In this document: positions 43,955-53,184 of the stretch, in pieces
How the letters are laid out: each line of letters starts with the position of its first letter
Numbering within the stretch: the stretch's first letter is position 1
Assembly (NCBI GenBank): GCA_965223985.1
Contig: OZ245030.1
Location: forward strand, 1,116,001 to 1,180,000
Origin: JAPPKS01 sp963667895
GTDB taxonomy: Bacteria > Poribacteria > WGA-4E > PCPOR2b
DNA length: 64,000 nt
Reading direction: 5' to 3'
Program-made: the position numbers and the translations under genes
The notes under the pieces: generated by a model
What the model was told of the DNA's origin: nothing
The model's database searches: none
The model's input: the letters and a program-made list of their open reading frames with translations, nothing else

Positions 43955-45004
43955 TCAAGCAATCGGCACAATTTCTCCGGTCTTAATCGATTCAGCTTCT
44001 TTATGGCAGAGCAGCAGGGCATCTCTGGCGCTAATCCCTGAAAGCACAGAGTTCTCATGCCCTTGGTTGATTGCCTCAACCGCAGACTGTATCTCTTTGG
44101 TAAAAGCATCAACTGGGTCTGTTTCACCGAGATCCACCCTGTGAACCTCTCCATCCTCAGTCAACAGCATCAACGGCGTTGAGGTAACCGGCTCACCGCC
44201 AAGTGTAGCAAACTCATACAACAAGGTTGCTTTTTCCAGATAAAGCTCGAAGCCGTGTGAGAATGCGCGTCCCTCCTGAGATACGGCGCCCGAAGAACAG
44301 CTTATCGAAAGCTCTTTGTCATTGTAGATATATTGAGTTGTGAGGTATTGGGCAAAGTCTCGCCCGGCAAGCTTACCCTGTGAGAACACTGCAACGGGTG
44401 TCCCGCAAAGCAGTTGAATATAATGCGTGTCGTGGATGTGAAGATCGATTCCGGCCCCCCCACTCTTTTCTAAATCGACGAAATCATCAGACCAGTTTGG
44501 CTCAGATATGACACGTTTGAAATGCCCGCCAATCAAATTCCCGTATTTACCGCTTTCGACAATCTCTTTCGCATAGGCATACTCTGCGAAAAACGGCAGG
44601 ATATGTGCTACCATGAAGCATCGTTCGCTCTGCTCGGCAACTTGAACCATCTCATTTGCATCGTCAAGCCTAACTGAGATAGGCTTTTCGACAAGCACAT
44701 GCTTTCCTGCTTTCAACGCGGCGATACTGATCGGTTTATGCATGTACGTTGGCAAGCAGATGTCAATCATATCAATCTCCGGATCGGCGAGGAGATTATC
44801 AATCTCATCATACTTGCGTACGTGCGAAAGATCTTCGAAACCGCCGCGTGGTCCAAAGTTGCCCTGAATGCCGGTCCAATCGCCTTCACGCTTTTTCTGG
44901 TCGCGTGTGCAGATTGCGGCGACTTGACCGCCGGAGACTTTTCTGGTCGCATAATAGTGGATGGATCCCATAAAGCCAATGCCAATAATACCGATTCTTA
45001 ACAC
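43955..45004 (-). CDS. Gfo/Idh/MocA-family oxidoreductase
   Basis: A 349-residue protein; the GTG at 45004 is preferred because GGGGA lies eight bases upstream, giving the N-terminus VLRIGIIGIGFMGSIHYYA with the nucleotide-binding GxGxxG. HVLVEKPISVRLDDANEMV is the family EKP motif, and GGAGIDLHIHDTHYIQLLCG contains the catalytic-region Asp and His. These enzymes oxidise or reduce sugars or inositols with NAD(P). It follows the inositol monophosphatase-like gene by 23 bases, which hints at a shared cyclitol or sugar pathway. Confidence 0.85.
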   Translation of the reverse strand: MLRIGIIGIGFMGSIHYYATRKVSGGQVAAICTRDQKKREGDWTGIQGNFGPRGGFEDLSHVRKYDEIDNLLADPEIDMIDICLPTYMHKPISIAALKAGKHVLVEKPISVRLDDANEMVQVAEQSERCFMVAHILPFFAEYAYAKEIVESGKYGNLIGGHFKRVISEPNWSDDFVDLEKSGGAGIDLHIHDTHYIQLLCGTPVAVFSQGKLAGRDFAQYLTTQYIYNDKELSISCSSGAVSQEGRAFSHGFELYLEKATLLYEFATLGGEPVTSTPLMLLTEDGEVHRVDLGETDPVDAFTKEIQSAVEAINQGHENSVLSGISARDALLLCHKEAESIKTGEIVPIA

Positions 45005-45027
45005 TAATTTCGTCCCCACGCTTCAAG

Positions 45028-45828
45028 TTAAAGCGTTCTATTGTTTGATCGCAAAGCCTCTACACACTCCTCATGTATTTTCCCATTTGTGGCGAGGAAA
45101 GGCATTCGTTCCCCCCGATAGGCAGGCGTATCGGGTGGCAACGGGAAACACGATTCGCCAGAAGGATGGGTCATAACGCCGCCCGCCTCTTCCAAAATGG
45201 CGGCTGGTGCGGCGATGTCCCAGAGCCTCGTGTTGGAATCAAAGCTGCCATCGAAGTAGCCCGCCGCAACTGAACAGATATGGAGTGCTGCGGATCCAAG
45301 GCTTCGGCCTTTAACCGGCTTCTGAACAAAGCGATTAAGTGATGTGATGACCTCTGCCGAAAACCCAAACACACCAATAGCGTCAAACTTTTCGCGGTTA
45401 TTGACGTGAAGAGGAACACCATTCAACGTTGCGCCGCAATCTTTCGCCGCGCTAAACATGCGATTAGTATTCGGGTCGAACACAACTCCGAGCATCGGGA
45501 TGCCTTTATGCAAGAGCGCTATGGCTACAGCGAAGATTGGGAAACATGCAGCATAGTTGGTAGTTCCGTCCAGAGGATCTGTAACCCAACAGTTGTCGGA
45601 TTTTACCGCCGACATGCCAAATTCCTCTCCAAACACGGCGTGATCCGGAAATTCAGATTGGAGTCGTTCCGTAATCAACTGCTCCGAAGCTTTATCCGCT
45701 TCGGTAACGATATCTCCGATGCCTTTGTACGTAATCTGGCGAATCTTGCCGAAGTGTTCCATCAAGACGCCTCCCGCTTCACGGGCAATTTCTTCGACCG
45801 TCTTTAAAAGCACTGTTGGTTCATCCAT
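45028..45828 (-). CDS. Inositol monophosphatase-family phosphatase
   Basis: A 266-residue protein (ATG at 45828; a TTG at 45849 is possible). Metal-binding motifs of the family are present: GDIVTEADKASEQLI, FGEEFGM, WVTDPLDGTTNYAACFPIF (the DPxDGTxN motif) and NTRLWDIAAPAAILEEAGG (the WD motif). The reaction is Mg-dependent hydrolysis of inositol phosphate or a related phosphate such as histidinol phosphate or PAP. It begins a four-gene run with a Gfo/Idh/MocA oxidoreductase and two propeller proteins. Confidence 0.85.
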   Translation of the reverse strand: MDEPTVLLKTVEEIAREAGGVLMEHFGKIRQITYKGIGDIVTEADKASEQLITERLQSEFPDHAVFGEEFGMSAVKSDNCWVTDPLDGTTNYAACFPIFAVAIALLHKGIPMLGVVFDPNTNRMFSAAKDCGATLNGVPLHVNNREKFDAIGVFGFSAEVITSLNRFVQKPVKGRSLGSAALHICSVAAGYFDGSFDSNTRLWDIAAPAAILEEAGGVMTHPSGESCFPLPPDTPAYRGERMPFLATNGKIHEECVEALRSNNRTL

Positions 45829-46060
45829 TCCGTCAGTTATTCCTTTCAATTAGCCTTCGTTGTCTATATCGAATCGGTTAGCTCATCCCTCCAACCGGGA
45901 AGCAGTCTGTTTTGCAGATGGATTGCCTTTCAGTTTCCTTGAGCACTAAATAAAAAATCGGTTAAGGAAGAGCTAGGCTAAATTCAACATTCGTACCGTT
46001 CCTCAACCCATGAATTTTCCGATCCTGTAAAATACGCAAAAAAAATGCAGAGTCAATATG

Positions 46061-48010
46061 TCATTCCGACTTTTGATTTGAGGTTTCTGTGCTTTTAATC
46101 TTAATTTTCAACTCGTTCAACCGGCGACGGACTTCCTGATTGTATCGGTTGTGTTCGAGAAATTCTTCCCATAGCGCCAATGCTTCATCCGCATAGCCTT
46201 GTGAGACATAGTAATCGCCTAAAGCAATGGACGCCACGTCGGAATGTGGATCTTTTTCAATTGATTCCTTGAATGCCGCCACTGCAACGTCAGCGTCTCC
46301 TTCGAGCAAAGCAAGCTGTCCCCGCCCGTAGACAATTAAAGCGTGTTCAGGAAATTCGGATGCGAGCGCATCTATTCCTTCCTTCGCTCTATCTGCCATA
46401 CCATCCTTGTGAGCCGCCATTGCTGCATGTACTTTGGCATCTATAATATAGACATCGAGTTTATGTTGTTCCGCTTGACTCGTTGTATTTTGCTTTTGCC
46501 GTTGGGCAATTCGCGCTGCGGCTTCATATTTGGTCTTCGCCCGAGTGTAGTTCCCGTATTTATAGCAGATATCCCCAAGCTCCTTTTCGCCGTGATAAGT
46601 ATTGCCTTTTGCATCAACAAGATCCTGGAAAATTTCCGCCCGCCTTCTCTTGTTTAACTGATAGTAAAGTACTTCGGCAAGGCTCTGAAGCGCATCGGTA
46701 GAATCCGTTTTCGCAGCAACAGCCCGTTCAAAAGACTCCATCGCTTGATGTGGGTCGCCCATTTTTTTGTAAGCCAGCCCGATTCTCCAGTAAATCTCTG
46801 AATCACGGAACGGATTGAAACCGACGACAGTTTGGTATGTCTCAATCGCTTTTTCGTAGTCATCATTGGTATAGTGATTCTCGCCCGTCTTTATAATGGC
46901 TTCAATAACTTCTCGATTGCTCCTTACCGCCTTATTTAGTACCTCCTGAGCGCGCTGATGCATTCCGAGTTTGCGATAGCAGATTGATAGGCTAAGATAA
47001 CTATATGGATTAATCTCCGCTTCACCCTCCTTCGCAAGTTGGATTGCACGGAAATACAATGCCCCGGCATCCCGATAACCCTCCTCCTGAAAAACCATGT
47101 TGGCAACCATGAGCATCGCATCATGGTACGTACCTTGCCCGTCCATTGTAAATTGAAACTTTCTCATTATCTGTTCACCGCTCACGCCAAATCCGGAGTC
47201 TGCCTCTGGTACGGCACCCATCGCCCGACTACGTTCAAAGTCCTGCGGACGGTCGCGTTCACGGCGTTTCTCCCGTCTGGCAAGACTCCGTCCGGCTTGC
47301 GATGCCAATGGATCCTCGGGTTTCGGGATAGTCGCTCCCATCAATTGTAATTCTCGTTTCGCTTCGCTGATTGACGCTTCAGTACCTTCGACCTTGCCAT
47401 ACTTTTTGACGAGGGTTTGATAAGTTCGTTTGGCTTCTGACTTATCTTTAAGCTGTTCCTTTTGAATCTGTCCTTTCCTGACGAGCGCTTGTGCTGCCCG
47501 GTCACTCTTAGGGTATCGGTTTGCGAAGTTGCCATAGATTTCTGCGGCTTGTTCGTAGTTTTGGGCTTCCTCATAACTCTTTGCCAGTAGGAGCTGAGCG
47601 TTACTACTCAACTCATGCTCCGGAAATTCGTTTATGATCGTGTCGAACAATCCCCGCGCGGATTCAAACTCCTTTGATTTCAAAAAGTGGACTCCCAAAC
47701 GATAATTCGCTGATGCAGCCTCATCGCTGTCAGGCGCTGCAGAGATGATTTCCTGATAAACCTCCACACCTTTTTCAGGCTGGTTCATTGTTTCAATATA
47801 AAGTTTGCCTATGGCTAATTGAGCTTGGCGAGCAATTGGTGTACCCGGTTTTGACGCGACTATCGCTTCAGCTACTTCAATGGCGCCGTGATAATCTTTC
47901 TCCTCAATGAGTATTTCAACTTCTCCGGTTCCTTTACCGGATGTACAGCCATAGTGGGCGAATACCATCACAGTTACTAAAAAGAAAGTGCAGAATCTGC
48001 CGTATTTCAT
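46061..48010 (-). CDS. TPR-repeat lipoprotein
   Basis: A 649-residue protein with GAGGAGG before the ATG. The leader TFFLVTVMVFAHYGCTSGKG suggests a lipoprotein. The rest is made of TPR-like helical repeats: SAAPDSDEAASANYRLGVHF, SNAQLLLAKSYEEAQNYEQAAEIYG, SEIYWRIGLAYKKMGDPHQAMESFERAV and ASIALGDYYVSQGYADEALALWEEFLEHN. A charged low-complexity stretch (RSLARREKRRERDRPQDFER) lies near residue 250. YbgF/BamD-like periplasmic scaffolding is a plausible role. Confidence 0.85.
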   Translation of the reverse strand: MKYGRFCTFFLVTVMVFAHYGCTSGKGTGEVEILIEEKDYHGAIEVAEAIVASKPGTPIARQAQLAIGKLYIETMNQPEKGVEVYQEIISAAPDSDEAASANYRLGVHFLKSKEFESARGLFDTIINEFPEHELSSNAQLLLAKSYEEAQNYEQAAEIYGNFANRYPKSDRAAQALVRKGQIQKEQLKDKSEAKRTYQTLVKKYGKVEGTEASISEAKRELQLMGATIPKPEDPLASQAGRSLARREKRRERDRPQDFERSRAMGAVPEADSGFGVSGEQIMRKFQFTMDGQGTYHDAMLMVANMVFQEEGYRDAGALYFRAIQLAKEGEAEINPYSYLSLSICYRKLGMHQRAQEVLNKAVRSNREVIEAIIKTGENHYTNDDYEKAIETYQTVVGFNPFRDSEIYWRIGLAYKKMGDPHQAMESFERAVAAKTDSTDALQSLAEVLYYQLNKRRRAEIFQDLVDAKGNTYHGEKELGDICYKYGNYTRAKTKYEAAARIAQRQKQNTTSQAEQHKLDVYIIDAKVHAAMAAHKDGMADRAKEGIDALASEFPEHALIVYGRGQLALLEGDADVAVAAFKESIEKDPHSDVASIALGDYYVSQGYADEALALWEEFLEHNRYNQEVRRRLNELKIKIKSTETSNQKSE

Positions 48011-48119
48011 TATTCGTCCTCCTCATCTTGTAAACCTTCGATCGAAGACTTAGGGTTGACTTATTAATTTTCAGAATCTCGATCGACTAGCAGTTATGAT
48101 CTTAATGCTGTCTAGGTAT

Positions 48120-49253
48120 TTAGTACATTTTCCTCAGAGCACACGCATCAATGAGGTCTAGCAGAAATTGACGGTTGTAACCTTCCCTTTCAATCAGGGC
48201 ATCGCAATCTACCATATTCCGTTCATTAGGCCCTTTACCTGTCTCCAGAATCGAATTGGTGAGCCAACTAGTGCGAATCCCATTAATCCCAGAGGTGTAG
48301 TTTATATTGTATTGCCCCTTCACCAAGCCAACAATCTGATCGACCTTGCAAACCGGATACCCCTCTGGGCGCTGATATGATAATGGCTGCGGCTCGCCGC
48401 CCTTTGGAATAAAACGGATGCCGTCTTTAATCTCAAGAATTCCCTCGCTGCCTTCAAGGATAAGCCATTCCTTGAAGCCAATATGCGTGTTGCCAAGGAT
48501 TGTAATTGTACCGCTCGATCCATCCTCCATTGTGACTTCCGAGTGGGCATCAACTTCGACAGCTTTCATCGTGACATTTCCCTGTTCGTCCTCAAGTTTT
48601 GTGTCAGTTGTGCCGTATACTTGCTTCGGCAACAAGTCTGTCATCCAGAGGAAAATATCCTGCATATGGCTCCCGGAGTCATTTGGCTGGCCTCCACCGG
48701 AGAAACGTGCATCACCACGCCATCCACTGCCGGGCCAACGTTGTGCTAGGTAAACATCAAATTTAGACAGATTGCCGACTAAGCCCTCCGAAATTGCCTT
48801 TCTGCCTGCGATATAGATTTCTTCATAATGCCGCTGATATCCGATGACCAGATGCAAATCCGTTCCCATTGCGATTTTGGTGAGTGTAATCGCATCTCCA
48901 ACTATGTTCGCCATCGGCTTTTCCACTAGCACGTGGCACCCGGCGCGTAAAGCATATTTGGAATGGATATCATGCAATGAGTGCGGCGAGAAAACGCCGA
49001 CGATGTCTAGATCCTCTTTGTTCAGCATCTCGATGAATTCATATTCACCAAGGTAACGCTTGAAACTGTTTTCCTTGTAGTTTTCAACCCGTTCGCGGAG
49101 ACCGTTTTCTAGCGCATCTATACTGCGTTCATTGTTGTCAGCCACCGCGGCAATCTCAACATCGTCCCGTGTGGCAAACGCTAATGTGTTTCCGCGCCCC
49201 GCTCCACCGGGACCAATCACACCGACTCTGACGATGCTGTTCTTACTCGCCAT
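48120..49253 (-). CDS. Gfo/Idh/MocA-family oxidoreductase
   Basis: A 377-residue protein with AGGAG eleven bases before the ATG. The NAD(P)-binding motif is VGVIGPGGAGRGNTLAF, the EKP motif HVLVEKPMANIVGDAI, and DSGSHMQDIFLWMTDLLP supplies the active-site region. YQRHYEEIYIAGRKAISEG is a common feature of this group. It differs clearly from the family member at 43955-45004. It stands alone between the TPR lipoprotein gene and the succinate dehydrogenase cluster. Confidence 0.85.
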   Translation of the reverse strand: MASKNSIVRVGVIGPGGAGRGNTLAFATRDDVEIAAVADNNERSIDALENGLRERVENYKENSFKRYLGEYEFIEMLNKEDLDIVGVFSPHSLHDIHSKYALRAGCHVLVEKPMANIVGDAITLTKIAMGTDLHLVIGYQRHYEEIYIAGRKAISEGLVGNLSKFDVYLAQRWPGSGWRGDARFSGGGQPNDSGSHMQDIFLWMTDLLPKQVYGTTDTKLEDEQGNVTMKAVEVDAHSEVTMEDGSSGTITILGNTHIGFKEWLILEGSEGILEIKDGIRFIPKGGEPQPLSYQRPEGYPVCKVDQIVGLVKGQYNINYTSGINGIRTSWLTNSILETGKGPNERNMVDCDALIEREGYNRQFLLDLIDACALRKMY

Positions 49254-49464
49254 GATAAAAATGGCTCCTATCCAATTGGAGAAAGGTTGGCTTCGCTTTT
49301 CCCGCTATTTGAAAGCGTGAATTTAGGGTCAACTACCTCAGAGAAGGGTCGCCTGATGGGGTTTTTGAGCAGTTTAACTGTCAACTTGCTGACTCTCAAT
49401 CGTCCGCTGTGAATGCGCCCACTTTGACCGCTGGAGTATCCATTATTGCTAAACTTTATCGCGC

Positions 49465-50340
49465 TTATACGCCTAATTTTCTAAGGACATCTTTCGTCGA
49501 GATCATATGTTTGCTGACGCCCAACTCCTTCGGCGCTAACCCAAGCGCCAATCCAATCATTTGCGGAAGATGGAAAACTGGCAGATCGAGTTTGCGTCCA
49601 ACCACCTTGCTCACGGCAGGCTGCTGAAGGTCGAGATTCATGTGGCAGAGCGGGCAAGGCGTCACCATACAGTCCGCACCTTTGTCCTTCGCCTCACCAA
49701 TGTGCTTCCCCGCCATTTTGAACGCAGCTTCCTCGTTCTCCAAGCTGATGGGAAACCCGCAGCATCGAGTTTTTCCGTAGTAATCCACTGGAGTTGCTCC
49801 CACCGCTTCAATGACTCGTTCCAGTGAGGTCGGATTGTCAGGGTTGTCAATCCCCATTACATCTGCGGGCCGCAAGATGTAACAGCCGTAAAATGGTGCA
49901 ACTCGCAAACCCGTCAACGGCTGTTTAACCATGCTGCGCAGATTGTCTGGACCTACCTCCTTGATGAGGACGTAGAGAAGGTGAGTGACATCCACACTCC
50001 CGTGATATTCGTGTCCACCTGCCTTGAGAACTTCGTTGACTTCTGCACGGTAGCCTTCATCCTCCGACAGTTTCTTATTGCTTTTACGCAAACAGCCGAT
50101 GCAAGTTGAACAGACTGTCATTAGCGGCAAGTCTAACTCCTCGGCGAGCGCAAGGGTTTTGGCATTGTAGGTATCGGCGAGTACCGGATTCTGCGCTTGT
50201 AGAACACCCGCACCGGTGCAAGGGGCGCCGGTAAGTTCGACCAACTCAATGCCAAGCAGCGGCGCAATCTTTTGGGTGGACTGGTTCAGTTCCGGACAAT
50301 TCCCCTTGGCAACGCAGCCGGGAAAGTAGGCAACTCTCAT
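49465..50340 (-). CDS. CCG-domain protein, HdrB/SdhE-like subunit of succinate dehydrogenase cluster
   Basis: A 291-residue protein from the ATG at 50340 (AGGAGG six bases upstream). It has two cysteine-rich CCG units. The second is canonical: APFYGCYIL, GKTRCCGFPIS and MVTPCPLCHMNLD. The first is altered: YFPGCVAKGNCPE, GAPCTGAG and VCSTCIGCLRKS. Such domains bind noncubane [4Fe-4S] clusters in heterodisulfide reductase HdrB and in SdhE of class E succinate:quinone reductases. As the last gene of the sdh run it likely completes a class E-type complex at the membrane. Confidence 0.8.
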   Translation of the reverse strand: MRVAYFPGCVAKGNCPELNQSTQKIAPLLGIELVELTGAPCTGAGVLQAQNPVLADTYNAKTLALAEELDLPLMTVCSTCIGCLRKSNKKLSEDEGYRAEVNEVLKAGGHEYHGSVDVTHLLYVLIKEVGPDNLRSMVKQPLTGLRVAPFYGCYILRPADVMGIDNPDNPTSLERVIEAVGATPVDYYGKTRCCGFPISLENEEAAFKMAGKHIGEAKDKGADCMVTPCPLCHMNLDLQQPAVSKVVGRKLDLPVFHLPQMIGLALGLAPKELGVSKHMISTKDVLRKLGV

Positions 50341-50470
50341 TGACTCCTCCTGTATCAATTGTGAATGGTCATCAATTTGTGCATAGTCCATTCTCTCTAG
50401 CGGACTAGATCTTGAACTTGGCATGGGTTTAGAGATATACAAACCCAATCCGCTTTAATCGGATGAAACA

Positions 50471-51220
50471 CTAGCTGAGGATGGCTCTGAGGTATTCCCT
50501 TCTCATTAAAGCTATGTTAGAAATGGGAATCTCCTTAGGGCATACTGCCTCGCATTCGCCATGGTTCGAGCAATCTCCGAAGCCCTCCGCGTCCATCTGC
50601 TCGACCATATTGAGCGCCCGCCGCTTTCTTTCAGGTTGTCCCTGGGATAACAATGCGAATTGTGCAATTTTCGCCCCAACGAACAATGAAGCAGAGGCAT
50701 TCGGGCACGCTGCGACGCAAGCCCCGCAACCAATACACGCAGCTGCATCCATTGCCTGATCTGCATTATCTTTAGGTATTGGCAATGCGTTTGCTTCGGG
50801 CGCCTCGCCGACGTTTACAGAGATATAGCCCCCAGCCGCCATAATTCGATCGAATGAACTGCGATCCACAACCAAATCTTTTATGACGGGAAATGCCTTC
50901 GCACGCCACGGTTCGATAGTGATGGTATCGCCATCCTTAAATTCACGCAAGTGAACTTGGCAGGTAGCGGTTGCACGTCTCGATCCATTAGCTACGCCAT
51001 TAATCACGAAGCCGCACATGCCGCAAATTCCCTCGCGGCAGTCATTGTCAAATTCAATTGCATCCTCGCCCTTTTTCATTAGATCTTCATTCAGGACATC
51101 AAGCATTTCAAGAAAAGACATATCGGGAGAAGCATCACTGATTGTGTAAGGTACCATCTTACCCGCACTGACCGCATCTTTCTGTCGCCATATGAGCAAA
51201 TTGAACGTCATGTTTCTCAT
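50471..51220 (-). CDS. Second succinate dehydrogenase/fumarate reductase iron-sulfur subunit
   Basis: A 249-residue protein of the Bacteroidetes-type SdhB/FrdB lineage. The [2Fe-2S] motif is DCREGICGMCGFV with a later Cys in RATATCQVH, the [4Fe-4S] motif CIGCGACVAACP, and the third site DCSNHGECEAVCP, spaced for a [3Fe-4S] cluster. It differs strongly from the longer iron-sulfur subunit at 52114-53079. The gene lies immediately downstream of the cytochrome b gene, so it is probably the partner of that anchor. No second flavoprotein gene is present in this window. Confidence 0.85.
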   Translation of the reverse strand: MRNMTFNLLIWRQKDAVSAGKMVPYTISDASPDMSFLEMLDVLNEDLMKKGEDAIEFDNDCREGICGMCGFVINGVANGSRRATATCQVHLREFKDGDTITIEPWRAKAFPVIKDLVVDRSSFDRIMAAGGYISVNVGEAPEANALPIPKDNADQAMDAAACIGCGACVAACPNASASLFVGAKIAQFALLSQGQPERKRRALNMVEQMDAEGFGDCSNHGECEAVCPKEIPISNIALMRREYLRAILS

Positions 51221-51265
51221 TATGTTATTTTAAGTAAGTCCGATTTCGGCATCCTCGCGGCTTTC

Positions 51266-51982
51266 TCAAGACGCAACTCCCCTAAAATAGATCAGAATCG
51301 GAAGCAATACAAATCCTACCGCCATGACGACAGCAAATACTAGTCCTACTGAGTAGATAAATGGTGTGTAGCGTGGGTAACCGATGCCGAGGGATTGAAA
51401 GGCGCTCCAGAAACCGTGTCTAAGGTGCAAGCCAAGCAGCAGCATCACAGCAACATATCCGATGACGGTCCAAACGTTACTGAACTCCTCTTCCACCAAT
51501 TTGTATAAATCCCTAACCTTTTCCCCATGAACTTCTGTGAGGTGTGCGTCAACATACGCTGCTTCAACGCCAGGACCAAACTTGAACATTTTGAGGTGAA
51601 TGATTAAAAAGACCAATAAAACCAATCCTGTAAGAATCATGCTCACTGAACTCAGAGATTTTCGGCTAGGATGTCCTGCCCGAGCAGTTTTGAAATAGCG
51701 CATCGCACGTGGGCGGGCTTCCGTTTTGCGAACTGCGACCGATATCCCCATGATGATATGAATCACGAAAATAGCGATGAATCCAAGCTCAACAACGATG
51801 AGGAGTTCACCGAGGCTGTGTAACCAATGAGCGTATCGATTAAAAGGTTCGGAATCGTTGTAAAGGAGTAAGAGGTTGCCCGACAAATGTTCAAGAATAA
51901 ACACACATAATACTAAACCTGTTAAACCTGTCAGAAATTTTTTCCCAACCGAGGACCAAACAATAGAAGAAATTCGAGACAT
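51266..51982 (-). CDS. sdhC: Succinate dehydrogenase cytochrome b558-type membrane anchor
   Basis: A 238-residue protein with five TM helices: FLTGLTGLVLCVFILEHLSG, LLIVVELGFIAIFVIHIIMG, MILTGLVLLVFLIIHLKMFK, WTVIGYVAVMLLLGLHLRHG and FAVVMAVGFVLLPILIYF. Histidines in EHLSGN, VIHIIMG, IHLKMF and LHLRHGFW are placed like the haem ligands of di-haem SdhC/FrdC proteins of the b558 family. It anchors the dehydrogenase and exchanges electrons with quinone. The 131-base gap upstream holds a TATAAT (52072-52067 on the minus strand), so an internal promoter is possible. Confidence 0.85.
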   Translation of the reverse strand: MSRISSIVWSSVGKKFLTGLTGLVLCVFILEHLSGNLLLLYNDSEPFNRYAHWLHSLGELLIVVELGFIAIFVIHIIMGISVAVRKTEARPRAMRYFKTARAGHPSRKSLSSVSMILTGLVLLVFLIIHLKMFKFGPGVEAAYVDAHLTEVHGEKVRDLYKLVEEEFSNVWTVIGYVAVMLLLGLHLRHGFWSAFQSLGIGYPRYTPFIYSVGLVFAVVMAVGFVLLPILIYFRGVAS

Positions 51983-52113
51983 AACTTTAAACTAATTCAC
52001 ATTTCACAATCGATATAGTTTCATCAACTAACATTTTGAATGCAGCGAAAAAAATCAGCAGGTATGATTATAGTGCTCTTCGCCCAAAAGGAGAGCGATT
52101 CCCTGCGGTAATA

Positions 52114-53079
52114 CTACTCTGTCCCTTTCTTCCCTTCTAACTCCTCGTAAATGCGTCTGACATCTTGGACCTCCGTCACCGATGGGTGGGTGCCAGGCAA
52201 GAGGGGTTTGATTTTTCCCTTCAGGGTGGCTTTAATTGCGGTTCCAGCGTTCCGAAGAACCCAACCGATACCCGCCGCTTTTATGGGCAATGTGCGTTCA
52301 TCAAGCACCCCACTGTGCGCTACACTTTCGGTGAAGTGCAAGACATGTTTCGCGCCTACGTTGTTGGTCAAGCCAGCGTCAATCGCCAATTCGCGTAGTT
52401 TGATAATCAGATCCATCGGCGCAACGTTCTTCGGACAGACCTGCACACACTCCACACATCGTGTACAATCCCATATACCTCCCTCCTCGCTCAAATCCGT
52501 TAGCCACTCACGGGTTTTCGCGTGACGCGGATCGCCAACGACACGGTACGCCTTCGCTAGCGCCGCAGGTGCCAAGAATTTTGAGGTCTCTTCCAGCACG
52601 GTGCAATCGCTCACACACGCACCGCACATAATGCAGTTCATCGGTTGCTGTAGTTCGACCATCTTGCTGTGTGGAACCTGATACTCACGTTCGGGCGGTT
52701 CGCCATCCGTCTCAATCCACGGATTGACCTGCCGTATCTTATCCCAGAACATTTCCATATCGGTCACGAGATCTTTGACCACCTTCATATTGCCCATCGG
52801 CTCGACACAAACCTCTTCTCCGTTAGGGGCAAGCTTCGAGAGCGCAGTTTTACACCCCAACTTTGCGTGTCCATTTACCCGGAAGGCGCACGAACCGCAG
52901 ACAGCGCTGCGGCACGAACATCGCATCGCCAATGTGCCATCTATCTCCTCACGCACCTTGATGAGTGCGTCTAATACCGTGGAAAAGTCGGGTAAACCGT
53001 CCACTTGATAGGTGTCATAATGCGGTTCTTGGTCCTTTTGCGGATCGTAACGGTAGACTTTTAGATTCGCTTGTATCAT
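52114..53079 (-). CDS. sdhB: Succinate dehydrogenase iron-sulfur subunit, class E-like
   Basis: A 321-residue protein with AAGGAG before the ATG. The [2Fe-2S] site is MRCSCRSAVCGSCAFRV with HAKLGCKTA, and the [4Fe-4S] site NCIMCGACVSDC. The third site is IWDCTRCVECVQVCPK, with four cysteines (CxxCxxCxxxCP) rather than the [3Fe-4S] pattern. This extra cysteine marks class E SdhB proteins, as in Sulfolobus. It has a C-terminal extension of about 80 residues. It follows sdhA by 105 bases and precedes the cytochrome b gene. Confidence 0.85.
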   Translation of the reverse strand: MIQANLKVYRYDPQKDQEPHYDTYQVDGLPDFSTVLDALIKVREEIDGTLAMRCSCRSAVCGSCAFRVNGHAKLGCKTALSKLAPNGEEVCVEPMGNMKVVKDLVTDMEMFWDKIRQVNPWIETDGEPPEREYQVPHSKMVELQQPMNCIMCGACVSDCTVLEETSKFLAPAALAKAYRVVGDPRHAKTREWLTDLSEEGGIWDCTRCVECVQVCPKNVAPMDLIIKLRELAIDAGLTNNVGAKHVLHFTESVAHSGVLDERTLPIKAAGIGWVLRNAGTAIKATLKGKIKPLLPGTHPSVTEVQDVRRIYEELEGKKGTE

Positions 53080-53184
53080 TCATCATCTCCTTAGGAACCC
53101 CAGTGGTTAGTGGCGAGTGGCTAGTTAAGACAGGTGCTTTTAACTGACCACTAGTCACTCTGCACCGTAATCTTGTATCAGTCC

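Noticed and set aside
52067..52072. TATAAT on the minus strand before the cytochrome b gene
   Set aside because: No acceptable -35 element at 16-18 bases, so not listed as a promoter.
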